Program-made: the position numbers and the translations under genes | Part shown: positions 15,487 to 24,491 of the stretch, one piece after another | Position numbering within the stretch: position 1 is the stretch's first letter | Layout of the letters: the number at the start of each line of letters is the position of its first letter | The notes under the pieces: model-generated | Databases searched by the model: none | What the model saw: only the letters and a program-made list of their open reading frames with translations | Told to the model about the DNA's origin: nothing | Assembly: GCF_036962685.1 (NCBI RefSeq) | Contig: NZ_JBALOP010000010.1 | Coordinates: 66,798 to 130,797, forward strand | Length of the DNA stretch: 64,000 nt | Direction of reading: 5' to 3' | Source: Ferdinandcohnia sp036962685 | GTDB taxonomy: Bacteria; Bacillota; Bacilli; Bacillales; Bacillaceae_L

Positions 15487-16389
15487 ATGGCTGAAATGGC
15501 TCCCGGGCACGAATCAAACGTGTCGATCCCAAAGAATGAAGATACAGTGGTCTCTCCATGGAAGGATACTTGGAAGGGATTTAAAAAGAACCGCTTAGCA
15601 CTTGTTGGTGCAGGTATTGTTGCCTTCTTTATCTTAATTGCAATTTTTGCAGACGTTCTTGCTCCACAGAGCTATAAAGAATCGATCCTGGCAGATAGTC
15701 TACAACCTCCATCTGCAGAGCATTGGTTTGGAACGGATGACTTAGGGAGAGATATTTTTTCAAGAATTATTTATGGTGCAAGAATCTCATTATGGGTTGG
15801 TTTCTTTGCAGTATTAGCCTCTGCAATAATCGGCTCTTTGCTCGGAATTCTTGCTGGCTACTATGGAAAATGGGTTGATATGCTTATTTCTAGAACATTT
15901 GATATTTTACTAGCATTCCCTAGTATCCTATTAGCCATTGCGATTGTTGCTATTTTAGGACCATCCCTTCAAAACGCACTAATTGCCATTGCCATAATAA
16001 ATATACCTAACTTTGGGCGTCTCGTCCGTTCAAAGGTTATCAGTATTAAAGAAGAAGAATTTATCATGGCTGCAAAAGCAATTGGGATGAAAGATTCTCG
16101 GATTCTTTTAAAACATATTCTTCCAAATAGCATAACACCTATTATTGTTCAGGGTTCCCTGGGAATTGCTACAGCAATCCTTGAGGCTGCTGCTTTAGGA
16201 TTCCTAGGCTTAGGTGCACAGGCACCAGAACCAGAATGGGGAAGAATGCTAAGTGATGCAAGAAGCTATATCCAACAAGCCCCATGGACACTTATTTTTC
16301 CGGGGATTGCCATTATGTTAACTGTATTAGGCTTTAACCTTATGGGTGACGGTCTTCGCGACGCACTAGACCCTAAAATGAAGAGTTAA
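15487..16389 (+). CDS. appC: peptide ABC transporter permease (AppC/DppC type)
   Basis: A 300-residue permease. The N-terminal cytoplasmic segment leads into WKGFKKNRLALVGAGIV, typical of the OppC/DppC N-terminal domain, then EHWFGTDDLGRDIFSRIIYGAR, a family hallmark, and the EAA loop FIMAAKAIGMKDSRILLKHILPN near residues 197-219. It ends the operon; a repeat element and then a terminator follow. Confidence 0.9.
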   Translation: MAEMAPGHESNVSIPKNEDTVVSPWKDTWKGFKKNRLALVGAGIVAFFILIAIFADVLAPQSYKESILADSLQPPSAEHWFGTDDLGRDIFSRIIYGARISLWVGFFAVLASAIIGSLLGILAGYYGKWVDMLISRTFDILLAFPSILLAIAIVAILGPSLQNALIAIAIINIPNFGRLVRSKVISIKEEEFIMAAKAIGMKDSRILLKHILPNSITPIIVQGSLGIATAILEAAALGFLGLGAQAPEPEWGRMLSDARSYIQQAPWTLIFPGIAIMLTVLGFNLMGDGLRDALDPKMKS

Positions 16390-16390
16390 T

Positions 16391-16632
16391 TAGAAATGCG
16401 CAAGACGCCCGGATAGCGGAACATCGACTAACTACTGCCACGTCCTGTGGCAAACGTCGATGTCAGCACTTCCTCGAAAATGCTATGCATTTTCTTCGTG
16501 CGAGGATTATGCTGTCGAAGCTTTCCTTGTCCTGTGCAAGTCAAGCATAAGACGAGCGCTGGCAGAAGGTGCCTTTTACCTTCCGAAGCGATTGGCTTAT
16601 GACCTCGAGCCGATGGCGGCTTAAGCTAGACA
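16391..16632. repeat. dispersed 3'-UTR hairpin element B, copy 2 (with insert)
   Basis: Shares with copy 1 the opening GCGCAAG, the inner GCATAAGACGAGC, a short hairpin (AGAAGG with CCTTCC), GGCTTATGACCTCGAG and the closing AGCTAGAC. It carries about 110 extra bases made of its own hairpin (ACATCGAC with GTCGATGT). Like copy 1 it lies between a plus-strand stop codon and a terminator. Confidence 0.75.
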
Positions 16633-16633
16633 T

Positions 16634-16662
16634 AAAAAAAGACGCGTAGTGCGTCTTTTTTC
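16634..16662. terminator. bidirectional intrinsic terminator
   Basis: AAAAAGACGC pairs with GCGTCTTTTT over a five-base loop, between the convergent appC and MMPL genes. Confidence 0.88.
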
Positions 16663-16672
16663 ATTTTTAAAT

Positions 16673-18781
16673 TTATTTTTCATTACTAACGGCTTTATCC
16701 TTCTCTAATAAAACAATTAAACCTGGTAATAACACCCCGCGAATCAAGAATGTATCTAATAATATCCCGACAGCTACGATAAAACCGAAGACAAATAATA
16801 ATTGCACGGGCTGTGTCATCAGAACGGCAAATGTTGCTGCTAAGATGATACCTGCTGAGGAGATCACTCCACCTGTCTTGGATACGGCGATTTGTACGGC
16901 TTCTTTAACAGAATGGGTTCTTCGCTCCTCTTGGAATCTTGAAATAAGCATAATATTATAATCAATTCCTAGTGCAACAAGAAATACGAACGAATACAAC
17001 GGTACCCGGTTGCTAATCGTATCAATATCAAAGAATAGATCTGTTAAGAACATCCCTAATCCCAATGCTGCTAAAAATGACACCAAGATTGTTCCCATCA
17101 TATAAATTGGCATTTTAAATGACTTCGTTAACACAATTAACATCCCAAAAATCAAGATCGTCTCAAGTACCACAATTAAAATGACATCCCTATTATTAAC
17201 AAGTCGGTCGTCCACCTTTGTTGCGGTTTCACCTGCAAAATAGAGTTCTCCGTCTAGATCGGCATTTGCTAAGATGGTGTTAGAGTTATTGATCATCTCC
17301 TCCATCGCATCAATTGTTTTGACTTCATATGGTCCTTCTTCAAATGTTAAGCTAAGGTTTACTACTTTATTTTCATCAGCAGTTCCATTGATTCTTACAT
17401 CACTGACGAGTTCCTGTTCTAATAGCTCAGTTTGCAAGGCATCTAATTCTTCCTTCGTTACAGCTTCTTTTCCTTCATATAAGACTGTTGAGGGTGCGAG
17501 ATCACCCTTCGCAAATTTTTCTTCAATTAATTCATAGCCTTGTCGAGATGGCATATCCTCTGGAAAAGACTTCATCGTATCAAACTCATAAGTGAGATTG
17601 AACATATTTGCTGCGGAGATTAGCAGGAAGATACCAATAATCGCAACGGATAGCCCTGGTTTTTTGACAACCATTCTGCCAATTTTACTCCAAATCGAAT
17701 TGTCTTTAACTTTATCATCTCCAACCTTCGGAACCTTTGGCCAAAAGGACTTTCTTCCAAAGAGCGTAAATAAAGCTGGAACCAATGTAATCGAAGCAAG
17801 CATGATGACGATCATTGTAGTCGCAAAGGTTGGCGCGAAATTGCGATAATCACCAAAATCAGCGAAGAATAATACGAGCATTGCTGCTAAAACTGTTCCT
17901 CCTGAGAAGAAAACTGGCATCCCTGTTTCCCTCATTGCAGCCCGCATTGCATCATATTTATTTTCATAGCCCTTCAGTTCTTCACGATATCGTGAAAAGA
18001 CGAATAACGAATAATCTATTACTGCTGCAAATAATAAGATTGATGCTATTGAAATCGTTTGGTTACTTAACAGTAAACCTGCTTTTCCTAAAATACCGAG
18101 TATTTGCATCACGACTTCATATACAAAAGCAGCAGCTAGCAATGGAATTAATGCCAGTAAAGGTGATCGATAAATGACAATTAATAAAATAAGTATTAAT
18201 CCAACCGTTGATAAAATTAATACAACGTCCGCTCTTGAGAATAAATCCAGGGAGTCAGTTGCGATTCCCGCAGGACCTGTTACATACAAAGATAAATCTG
18301 TATTTTCCTCGACTACCTCTAAAATTTTATCCTTTGAATCTCGAACTTCCTTTGTTTCAAGAGAAGAATCAAAAATCATTGGTAGTAACGCAGTTGTTTG
18401 ATCCTCTGAGAAAAACCCAGCAGCTGCCTGTGGTGGTAATGATGCTAATGGAACCACCTGCTCAACACCCGGTATTTCTGCTTCCTCAATATGGTTGAAT
18501 ACACTTACAAGGTCTGTGAAGTCTAATTGGCCCTCTTTCGCTTGAAAGACTAAAATTCCCGGTGTTCCATCACTTTCCTTGAAATACTCATCTACCTTCG
18601 ATTTTGCAATCACAGATTTTGCATCTTCAGGCAAAGAATCAATCCTAGTAACCTCATATTCCTTCGCATTTGGTGCAAATACCGCTAAGGCCATTGTGAT
18701 AATCAGCCAAGCAGCTAATGTAACCCACATCCCTTTTTTTGTGGAGACTTTATCTGTAATAGTCCGTAATAAATTTTGCAT
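16673..18781 (-). CDS. MMPL-family (RND superfamily) membrane transporter
   Basis: A 702-residue protein built of two similar halves. Each has one helix, a large extracytoplasmic loop (about residues 35-175 and 385-515) and a bundle of five or six helices. The motifs AAVIDYSLFVFSRYREE and LGIDYNIMLISRFQEE contain the paired Asp-Tyr residues that carry protons in MmpL/YdfJ proteins. It is likely to export lipids, fatty acids or hydrophobic drugs. The promoter carries three operator-like palindromes, and a TetR-type gene lies directly upstream in the same direction, so it is probably derepressed by a ligand. Confidence 0.9.
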   Translation of the reverse strand: MQNLLRTITDKVSTKKGMWVTLAAWLIITMALAVFAPNAKEYEVTRIDSLPEDAKSVIAKSKVDEYFKESDGTPGILVFQAKEGQLDFTDLVSVFNHIEEAEIPGVEQVVPLASLPPQAAAGFFSEDQTTALLPMIFDSSLETKEVRDSKDKILEVVEENTDLSLYVTGPAGIATDSLDLFSRADVVLILSTVGLILILLIVIYRSPLLALIPLLAAAFVYEVVMQILGILGKAGLLLSNQTISIASILLFAAVIDYSLFVFSRYREELKGYENKYDAMRAAMRETGMPVFFSGGTVLAAMLVLFFADFGDYRNFAPTFATTMIVIMLASITLVPALFTLFGRKSFWPKVPKVGDDKVKDNSIWSKIGRMVVKKPGLSVAIIGIFLLISAANMFNLTYEFDTMKSFPEDMPSRQGYELIEEKFAKGDLAPSTVLYEGKEAVTKEELDALQTELLEQELVSDVRINGTADENKVVNLSLTFEEGPYEVKTIDAMEEMINNSNTILANADLDGELYFAGETATKVDDRLVNNRDVILIVVLETILIFGMLIVLTKSFKMPIYMMGTILVSFLAALGLGMFLTDLFFDIDTISNRVPLYSFVFLVALGIDYNIMLISRFQEERRTHSVKEAVQIAVSKTGGVISSAGIILAATFAVLMTQPVQLLFVFGFIVAVGILLDTFLIRGVLLPGLIVLLEKDKAVSNEK

Positions 18782-18806
18782 CTTTTTTCAACTCCTGCCT
18801 CTTTTT

Positions 18807-18893
18807 AAAGTAACGCCTGTGTCACTTTGAATTAAAAAAAATTGACACTATTGTCACGTTAATTATCTTTTAAAGTGACATCTGTGTCAATTA
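18807..18893 (-). promoter_or_regulatory. promoter and three TetR-type operators upstream of the MMPL gene
   Basis: Three related palindromes at 18807-18828, 18840-18862 and 18871-18893 share arms of the type AAGTGACA and TGTCACTT. On the minus strand TTGACA (18890-18885, inside the third palindrome) and GATAAT (18867-18862) are 17 bp apart, so a repressor bound here would cover the -35, the start point and the early leader. The third site overlaps the stop codon of the regulator gene. Confidence 0.75.
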
Positions 18894-19466
18894 GGAATCT
18901 TTGAAGATTCCGTGACAAATTATTTCTTTAATCGACTGAACCCACACATCATGCGGAATGCGAAAATGATTTGGGATCGCGATTGATTGAAAAATGTATC
19001 CCAAAATTAGAGGTTCCGGAATGTTTGTGTTTAACTTGTTTTCATCCATTCCTGCCTGGATAAAACCCTGCATATATTGGTACATATCAAGATGGTAGCT
19101 TTCTAGTTTCCCTATATTTTCTTTCACTTTTGCATTTATATGGGCCGGAACACGTTTGCCAATTTCAATTAATTGATAAAGCTCCGGGTTCTTAAACATA
19201 AGATTCAAAAGAAAATCAAATTGAGCATAAAACCCTTCAATTGAGTCGATTTCCTTTAACTCTTGAAGAAACTGCTCCATTTTAAAAAGCATATATTCCG
19301 TGATTAATTCTTCCTTGTTTTCAAAATACTTATAGATTGCCCCACGGGAAACATGTAAATGGTCCGCCACCAAACTAAACTGAAACCCTTCATAGTGATA
19401 TGCCAGAAGCAGTTCCTCTGTTGCCTGATATAATTCCTCGGTAGTAAATTTACGCTCACGTGCCAT
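18891..19466 (-). CDS. TetR/AcrR family transcriptional regulator
   Basis: A 191-residue repressor. The N-terminal helix-turn-helix spans about residues 8-55 (FSLVADHLHVSRGAIYKYFENKEELI), with the typical YKYF turn; the rest is a helical ligand-binding domain. It is followed, on the same strand, by the MMPL transporter whose promoter holds three palindromes, and is most simply the local repressor. RBS GGGGTG precedes ATG 19466. The ligand is unknown. Confidence 0.9.
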   Translation of the reverse strand: MARERKFTTEELYQATEELLLAYHYEGFQFSLVADHLHVSRGAIYKYFENKEELITEYMLFKMEQFLQELKEIDSIEGFYAQFDFLLNLMFKNPELYQLIEIGKRVPAHINAKVKENIGKLESYHLDMYQYMQGFIQAGMDENKLNTNIPEPLILGYIFQSIAIPNHFRIPHDVWVQSIKEIICHGIFKDS

Positions 19467-19550
19467 GTTATCACCCCATCCTCATTATAGAACAAGATTT
19501 TCAAAAAGAGAATGAATTGACATATATATGACTTATCCCACATTTTTTGG

Positions 19551-19708
19551 ACTAGTACAGCTCGCATTTCATCCCGCTCGATACTCCATATTTTATTTAA
19601 ACAAATGTTTGATTGAATTTGCGAATCGTTGATAGAACTGGAAAAACCCATTGTACAAACGTTTGTTTGAAAATGGGTCTTTCCAAAAATGGCCGATTAG
19701 TACAGATT
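19551..19708. repeat. palindromic repeat C, copy 1 (downstream flank of the M20/MFS pair)
   Basis: Starts ACTAGTACAG and ends TTAGTACAGATT. Inside are two palindromes of the type ACAAACGTTTGTTT, the second enclosed by longer arms (GGAAAAACCCATT with AATGGGTCTTTCC). Copy 2, same orientation, is at 22551-22709, 3,000 bp away. Copies are about 70 percent alike by eye and better in the palindromic half. Confidence 0.8.
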
Positions 19709-19733
19709 ACTTTTCATCCAAAAACCAACACTG

Positions 19734-20921
19734 CTAATTTAACTCATAATATCCACAAACAACATGTCCTACTGCTTTTGCTGCAACAAGAAGGGCATCT
19801 TCATCGATGTCGAATTTAGGATGATGGTTGAAAAACGGATCCTTTTCTCCCTTAGGCGTACATGCAATGTAGAAGAAACAAGAAGGGAACTTTTCCGCAT
19901 AATAGGCAAAGTCTTCAGATGGTGCCATTGCAGGGAATTCCTTTACTTCTTTAATATCTTTATCATTTGCATTTTTTAGATACTCTGCGACTTTTTCAGT
20001 TATTTCAGGATCATTGTAGAGAGGCGGGTAATCATTCTCATAGGTAAGCTCACATGTTACCCCAAATTCTTCTTCAAGGCCTTTTGCCAGACGTCTAATT
20101 TCATGTTCAATTTTTTTCTTTGTTTCATCAGTCATATAGCGAATGTCTCCTTCAAGCTCCACGCTATCCTTGATGACATTAAATGTTCCTTTCCCATCAA
20201 ATGAGCCGATTGTAATTACACCATTTTCGAATGGACTTAACCGACGACTAATAATCGTTTGAGCAGCAGTAACAAAATGAGCGCCTGCCACAATCGCATC
20301 ATTCGCCAAATGTGGGGATGAGCCATGTCCACCTCTACCTTGAACTTTTAATTTCATATAAGCCCTGCCGTTGAAAGAATATCCCGCATGATAGCCAATC
20401 ACTCCTGCAGGACCTAGTGGAAGCAAATGAATTCCGAAAACATTATCTAAATCATCTAGAATTCCAGATTCTACAATACTTTTTGCGCCACCCGGCGGAA
20501 CCTCTTCCGCATGTTGGTGAATAATTTTGATGGTCCCTGGTATTTCGTCTTTTAATTGAATTAAGCAATCCGCTAGCACCAATAAATATGCTGTATGACC
20601 ATCATGTCCACATGCATGCATGACCCCTTCATTTTTTGATTTAAATGGCACATCCGTTTCTTCAACAATGGGAAGTGCATCGAAATCGGCACGCAGTCCA
20701 ATGTTTTTACCAGACTTTCCACCTTTTATCGTTACGACAATTCCATAGCCATTCCCGACATTCGATTGAACTTCCACGTCCTTCCCTTTATAAAAATCAA
20801 GAATATATTGTGCGGTCTTTTCTTCTTCAAAGGAAAGCTCTGGATTCTCATGCAAATGTCTACGAATTTCAATCATTTCATCCTTACGAGATCCCAACAT
20901 TTCCATTAATTTTTCTTTCAT
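19734..20921 (-). CDS. M20 family metallo-amidohydrolase (N-acyl amino acid or peptide hydrolase type)
   Basis: A 395-residue cytoplasmic zinc hydrolase of the M20D group. Metal-site motifs are visible: MHACGHDGHTAYLL near residues 100-113, HQHAEEVPPGG near 136-146, and a C-terminal HHPKFDIDEDAL near 368-379; the dimerisation-domain histidine is in GRGGHGSSPH. Members remove acyl or other groups from amino acids such as acetylated or hippurate-like compounds. The real substrate is unknown. It follows an MFS transporter by 28 nt, so the pair may import and hydrolyse one compound. RBS TAGGAGTGG precedes ATG. Confidence 0.9.
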   Translation of the reverse strand: MKEKLMEMLGSRKDEMIEIRRHLHENPELSFEEEKTAQYILDFYKGKDVEVQSNVGNGYGIVVTIKGGKSGKNIGLRADFDALPIVEETDVPFKSKNEGVMHACGHDGHTAYLLVLADCLIQLKDEIPGTIKIIHQHAEEVPPGGAKSIVESGILDDLDNVFGIHLLPLGPAGVIGYHAGYSFNGRAYMKLKVQGRGGHGSSPHLANDAIVAGAHFVTAAQTIISRRLSPFENGVITIGSFDGKGTFNVIKDSVELEGDIRYMTDETKKKIEHEIRRLAKGLEEEFGVTCELTYENDYPPLYNDPEITEKVAEYLKNANDKDIKEVKEFPAMAPSEDFAYYAEKFPSCFFYIACTPKGEKDPFFNHHPKFDIDEDALLVAAKAVGHVVCGYYELN

Positions 20922-20949
20922 CTTAATTCCACTCCTAATTCATCTGAAA

Positions 20950-22389
20950 TTATTCTATAACAGGTTCGTGAGTTGTAGGATTTTTAGGAGCTTTAGTTGG
21001 TTTAACTTCCTTGGCTGTTTTCCCTGCATCTTTTGGTACCATTATCATGATTGATAAAATAGATAAGATACCGAAGATGACATTAACGATAATACCCACT
21101 GTAGCTGCCCATTCCAGATTGCCAGATGCCGCTATTGCCGCGTAAGCTGCGGTTGAAATCGCAACACCAAATGCACTTCCTAATGAACTTGCCATTTTAT
21201 AAACACCAGCTGCTTCACCAACTTTATCAGGCGGTGCATTGGATACAGATGTATCTGTTGAAGGAGTTGCATAAATGCCAAGACCAAGTCCAAATAAGGC
21301 AAATCCAATGAACACAACAATTGTATAGGTAAGGCCTGGCAAGAAAGTTAAGCCCATGATACCTACACCAACAGTTGTAATTGCGGCACCCCAAATCATT
21401 GGTGATTTTGCCCCTACTTTCTGCAAGATTTTCTCACCGACACGAATCATTGCTAGCACAGCTACTAAATAGCCTAGTGACAACATACCTGATTGAAATG
21501 AGTTAAAGCCTCGCCCTACTTGTACATACGTATTTGCTACAACTAAGGTTCCTGCAATGGCATTCAGCAAAAAGTTTGAAACAGTAGCACCCGTATATGG
21601 TGCATTTTTAAATACGGCAAAGTCAATAAGAACAACCTCTTTACTCTTCTCTACTTTAATAAAAACAATTAGGCCAATAATTGTAATTGCCACAAGTACA
21701 AGTGAAAGCATGCTTGTCCATCCTAAATCTGATCCGTACGTAATAAATACATTCAAAGCAATCATTGTAACGATAAAAATAGCTAACCCAGTGTAATCAA
21801 ATTTAAATTTACCTGAGGATGGTTGTTTACTTTCCGGGGTATCTTTCAGTAAAAACATACCAACAATTGCAAAGATAATCGAAAAGATGAAAATCCATCT
21901 CCAGCCTAATGAAGTGGCAATGGCACCACCTGCAAATGAAGCAACCCCTGAGCCTCCCCATGAACCGATTGACCAAAAGCTTAATGCTCGTTGGCGTTCT
22001 GCACCCTCGAAATATTCCTTCATTAATGCAATGGTTGAAGGCATAATACATGCAGCTGAAAGACCAATAATTATACGTCCAATAATGAGCAATGCAGCAC
22101 CTTGAGTAAGGACTAGACAAAGTGAACCAATAATACTTAAAACAAACCCAATATTGGCAATCTTTTTACGCCCTATTTTATCGGCAAGACCACCTGCAGC
22201 AACGATAAACATTCCTGAGAATAAAGCCGATAAACTTATTGCTATGTTTAGTGTTCCAAGTGAAATCCCTAAATCTTTTTGTACTGCGGGAACTACATTC
22301 ACCATTGCTTGTGCAAATAGCCAGAATGTAATAACTCCGAACACAATCCCGATAATCATTTTATTTGTACCTTTATAACTTGTTTCCAT
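20950..22389 (-). CDS. MFS transporter, DHA2-like (14-helix type)
   Basis: A 479-residue major-facilitator protein with 13-14 predicted helices. The loop 2-3 motif is GGLADKIGRKKIANIG near residues 66-81, and the motif-C-like sequence IGSWGGSGVASFAGGAIATSLGWRWIF near 142-168 is characteristic of DHA drug/proton antiporters. RBS AAAGGAGG is eight bases before ATG. It is the first gene of a two-gene unit with the M20 hydrolase; the unit is bracketed by direct copies of repeat C. Direction of transport cannot be told. Confidence 0.88.
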   Translation of the reverse strand: METSYKGTNKMIIGIVFGVITFWLFAQAMVNVVPAVQKDLGISLGTLNIAISLSALFSGMFIVAAGGLADKIGRKKIANIGFVLSIIGSLCLVLTQGAALLIIGRIIIGLSAACIMPSTIALMKEYFEGAERQRALSFWSIGSWGGSGVASFAGGAIATSLGWRWIFIFSIIFAIVGMFLLKDTPESKQPSSGKFKFDYTGLAIFIVTMIALNVFITYGSDLGWTSMLSLVLVAITIIGLIVFIKVEKSKEVVLIDFAVFKNAPYTGATVSNFLLNAIAGTLVVANTYVQVGRGFNSFQSGMLSLGYLVAVLAMIRVGEKILQKVGAKSPMIWGAAITTVGVGIMGLTFLPGLTYTIVVFIGFALFGLGLGIYATPSTDTSVSNAPPDKVGEAAGVYKMASSLGSAFGVAISTAAYAAIAASGNLEWAATVGIIVNVIFGILSILSIMIMVPKDAGKTAKEVKPTKAPKNPTTHEPVIE

Positions 22390-22490
22390 GTAAAAACCTC
22401 CTTTGATACTAGAATTCCCATACCTAATGACTTAATTTTGTCCGAAATATAAAAAATAATACTACTGATTGAAATGTTACAGTTTCATAC

Positions 22491-22530
22491 GTAAAAAGGC
22501 CTGTATCCCAAACGATACAGGCCTTTTTAC
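22491..22530. terminator. bidirectional intrinsic terminator
   Basis: A perfect 17-base stem (GTAAAAAGGCCTGTATC and its complement) with a six-base loop. It lies upstream of the MFS gene and can end transcripts from the small gene at 22729-22965. Confidence 0.92.
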
Positions 22531-22550
22531 TATCTTTCTTCAACCTCACT

Positions 22551-22709
22551 GACTGATACAGCACACATTTTACCATGCTAGAAAACACCAATTTGATTTA
22601 AATAAACGCTTGTTTGAATTTGCAAATCGTTGCTAAACTTAAGAAAACCCATTGAACAAACGTTTGTTTGAAAATGGGTTTTCTTAAGAATGATCGATTA
22701 GTACAGATT
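22551..22709. repeat. palindromic repeat C, copy 2 (upstream flank of the M20/MFS pair)
   Basis: Same layout and orientation as copy 1. Here the central hairpin is stronger: 16-base arms (CTTAAGAAAACCCATT and its complement) enclose the palindrome AACAAACGTTTGTT. It ends TTAGTACAGATT like copy 1. Confidence 0.85.
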
Positions 22710-22728
22710 GTTTTAAGCGAGTCGGAAA

Positions 22729-22965
22729 CTATGGAAGCATAGATAATTTCTCATCGTATCGCTCTTCATTAAACGGAACTTGGTTTTTTAGGATATCGTA
22801 CATTTCCTCCACAAGTACTCTGCCGATCATTTCCTTTGCCTCTATTTCTGAAAAACCCATACCTATTAATCGTTCTAGTGTTTCTTTTGTACACTTCGGG
22901 TCATTTATTTTAATTTGATTATCTACAATTTCCAAAATTTTAGATTTCATTTTATCAGTTACCAT
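22729..22965 (-). CDS. small conserved-looking protein of unknown function
   Basis: A 78-residue, mostly helical, acidic protein without signal or membrane segments. I do not recognise a domain; the centre (IGMGFSEIEAKEMIGRVLVEEMYDIL) looks like a helix-turn-helix-shaped bundle or UBA-like pair of helices, but that is only a resemblance. RBS GGGAGG lies ten bases ahead of ATG. It lies 21 nt downstream of rlmCD on the same strand and may be co-transcribed with it. Confidence 0.7.
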   Translation of the reverse strand: MVTDKMKSKILEIVDNQIKINDPKCTKETLERLIGMGFSEIEAKEMIGRVLVEEMYDILKNQVPFNEERYDEKLSMLP

Positions 22966-22986
22966 CAGCGTTGGCCCTCCCTTATA

Positions 22987-24360
22987 TCATTTTAAGATTA
23001 ACTTCGCGACTGCTTCGCAGTGAACTGTGTGCGGGAACATGTCAACTGGTTGTACTTCAACTGTTTCATAACCGCCATCTTCTAGTATCCGAAGGTCTCT
23101 CGCAAGTGTTGCCGGGTTACAGGAAACATACACAACTTTTCCTGGCTTCATTTTTAAAATAGTTTGTAATAGTGCCTCATCACAGCCCTTACGTGGAGGG
23201 TCAACAACGATCACATCCGCTTTAACCCCATCCTTATACCAGTTCGGGATTACTACTTCAGCCTCTCCTACCGCAAACTCTGCATTATCAATATCATTTA
23301 AGGCTGCGTTTCGTTTCGCATCCTCGATCGCTTCAGGAACAATTTCAACACCGTACACCTTTTTTGCTTGTTGTGCTAAAAAAAGCGAGATTGTCCCTAT
23401 CCCACAATAAGCATCGATGACGGATTCTTCACCCGTTAACTCCGTATATTCCAAAGCTTTATCATAGAGCACCTTTGTTTGCTCAGGGTTGACCTGATAA
23501 AAGGATCGAGCTGAAATTGCAAATCGGATATCACCAATATTGTCATAAATATATTCTTCGCCCCAAAGGACATTTGTTTCATTTCCAAATATCACATTCG
23601 TCTGTTTGGAGTTTATGTTTTGTACGATAGATTTTACGCCAGGTAACTGAGTAGTAATATCTGAGATAATTTTATTTTTATGCGGGAGCTCCTTTGTTCT
23701 TGTGATTAGAACGACCATAATTTCGCCTGAGGCAACACCATAGCGTGCCATGATATGGCGAAGGAGACCCTTGTTGTTTTTTTCATCATAGGCTTGAATT
23801 CCATAATTTTCACAGATGGTTTTTACAGTTTGCACGACCAGATCGTTCTTTTCTTGCTGAATGAGACACGCTTCCATATCTATAATTTCATGGCTTCGCT
23901 GCTGATAAAACCCTGCCACAAGCCCACCTTCTCTGTCCGCAACTGGGACCTGTGCCTTATTCCGGTATCGCCACGGATTCTCCATTCCGAGGACTGGATG
24001 GACCTTGATATTTTGGAGCTTACCGATACGAGTTAACACTTCCTGGACCTGTTTTTGTTTTGCAATCATCTGGCCCTCATAGCTAAGATGCTGAAGCTGA
24101 CAGCCTCCGCATTCTTTGTAAATCGGACACGGGGCCTCTACACGATATTCGCTTTTTTCATAAAGTTCCATTAGCCGTCCATATCCATAGTTTTTTTGGA
24201 CCTTCGTGATTTTAATTTTCGCTGTCTCGCCTGGTAGTCCGTTCGGAACAAAAATCGGAAAGCCCTCTATTTTCGCCACACCTGCACCGTCATGGGTAAG
24301 ATCCACGAATGTGACATCATAATATGTATTTTTTTCAACTGGAGGTTTCAGTTTTGTCAT
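22987..24360 (-). CDS. rlmD: 23S rRNA (uracil) C5-methyltransferase RlmCD type
   Basis: Methylates uracil C5 in 23S rRNA; the Bacillus subtilis homologue YefA/RlmCD modifies both U747 and U1939. The 457-residue protein has an N-terminal TRAM domain (to about residue 60), the [4Fe-4S] cysteines CPIYKECGGCQLQH near 71-84 with a partner cysteine later, the SAM motif VIDAYCGIGTISLFLAQ near 317-333, and the catalytic cysteine in VYVSCNPATLARDL near 411-424. ATG 24360 is chosen because AAAGGAAG precedes it; an upstream in-frame TTG lacks one. Confidence 0.92.
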   Translation of the reverse strand: MTKLKPPVEKNTYYDVTFVDLTHDGAGVAKIEGFPIFVPNGLPGETAKIKITKVQKNYGYGRLMELYEKSEYRVEAPCPIYKECGGCQLQHLSYEGQMIAKQKQVQEVLTRIGKLQNIKVHPVLGMENPWRYRNKAQVPVADREGGLVAGFYQQRSHEIIDMEACLIQQEKNDLVVQTVKTICENYGIQAYDEKNNKGLLRHIMARYGVASGEIMVVLITRTKELPHKNKIISDITTQLPGVKSIVQNINSKQTNVIFGNETNVLWGEEYIYDNIGDIRFAISARSFYQVNPEQTKVLYDKALEYTELTGEESVIDAYCGIGTISLFLAQQAKKVYGVEIVPEAIEDAKRNAALNDIDNAEFAVGEAEVVIPNWYKDGVKADVIVVDPPRKGCDEALLQTILKMKPGKVVYVSCNPATLARDLRILEDGGYETVEVQPVDMFPHTVHCEAVAKLILK

Positions 24361-24491
24361 TATATTTTCTTCCTTTGCGTTCAAAATGCTTTTCTGATTG
24401 TAACATACTGGGGGAGTGTTGTGCCAATGTGGTCGAAATACATGCGTGGCGCTTTCTAAAAAGGAATCCGGGAATTAGGTACGAATCGGTT

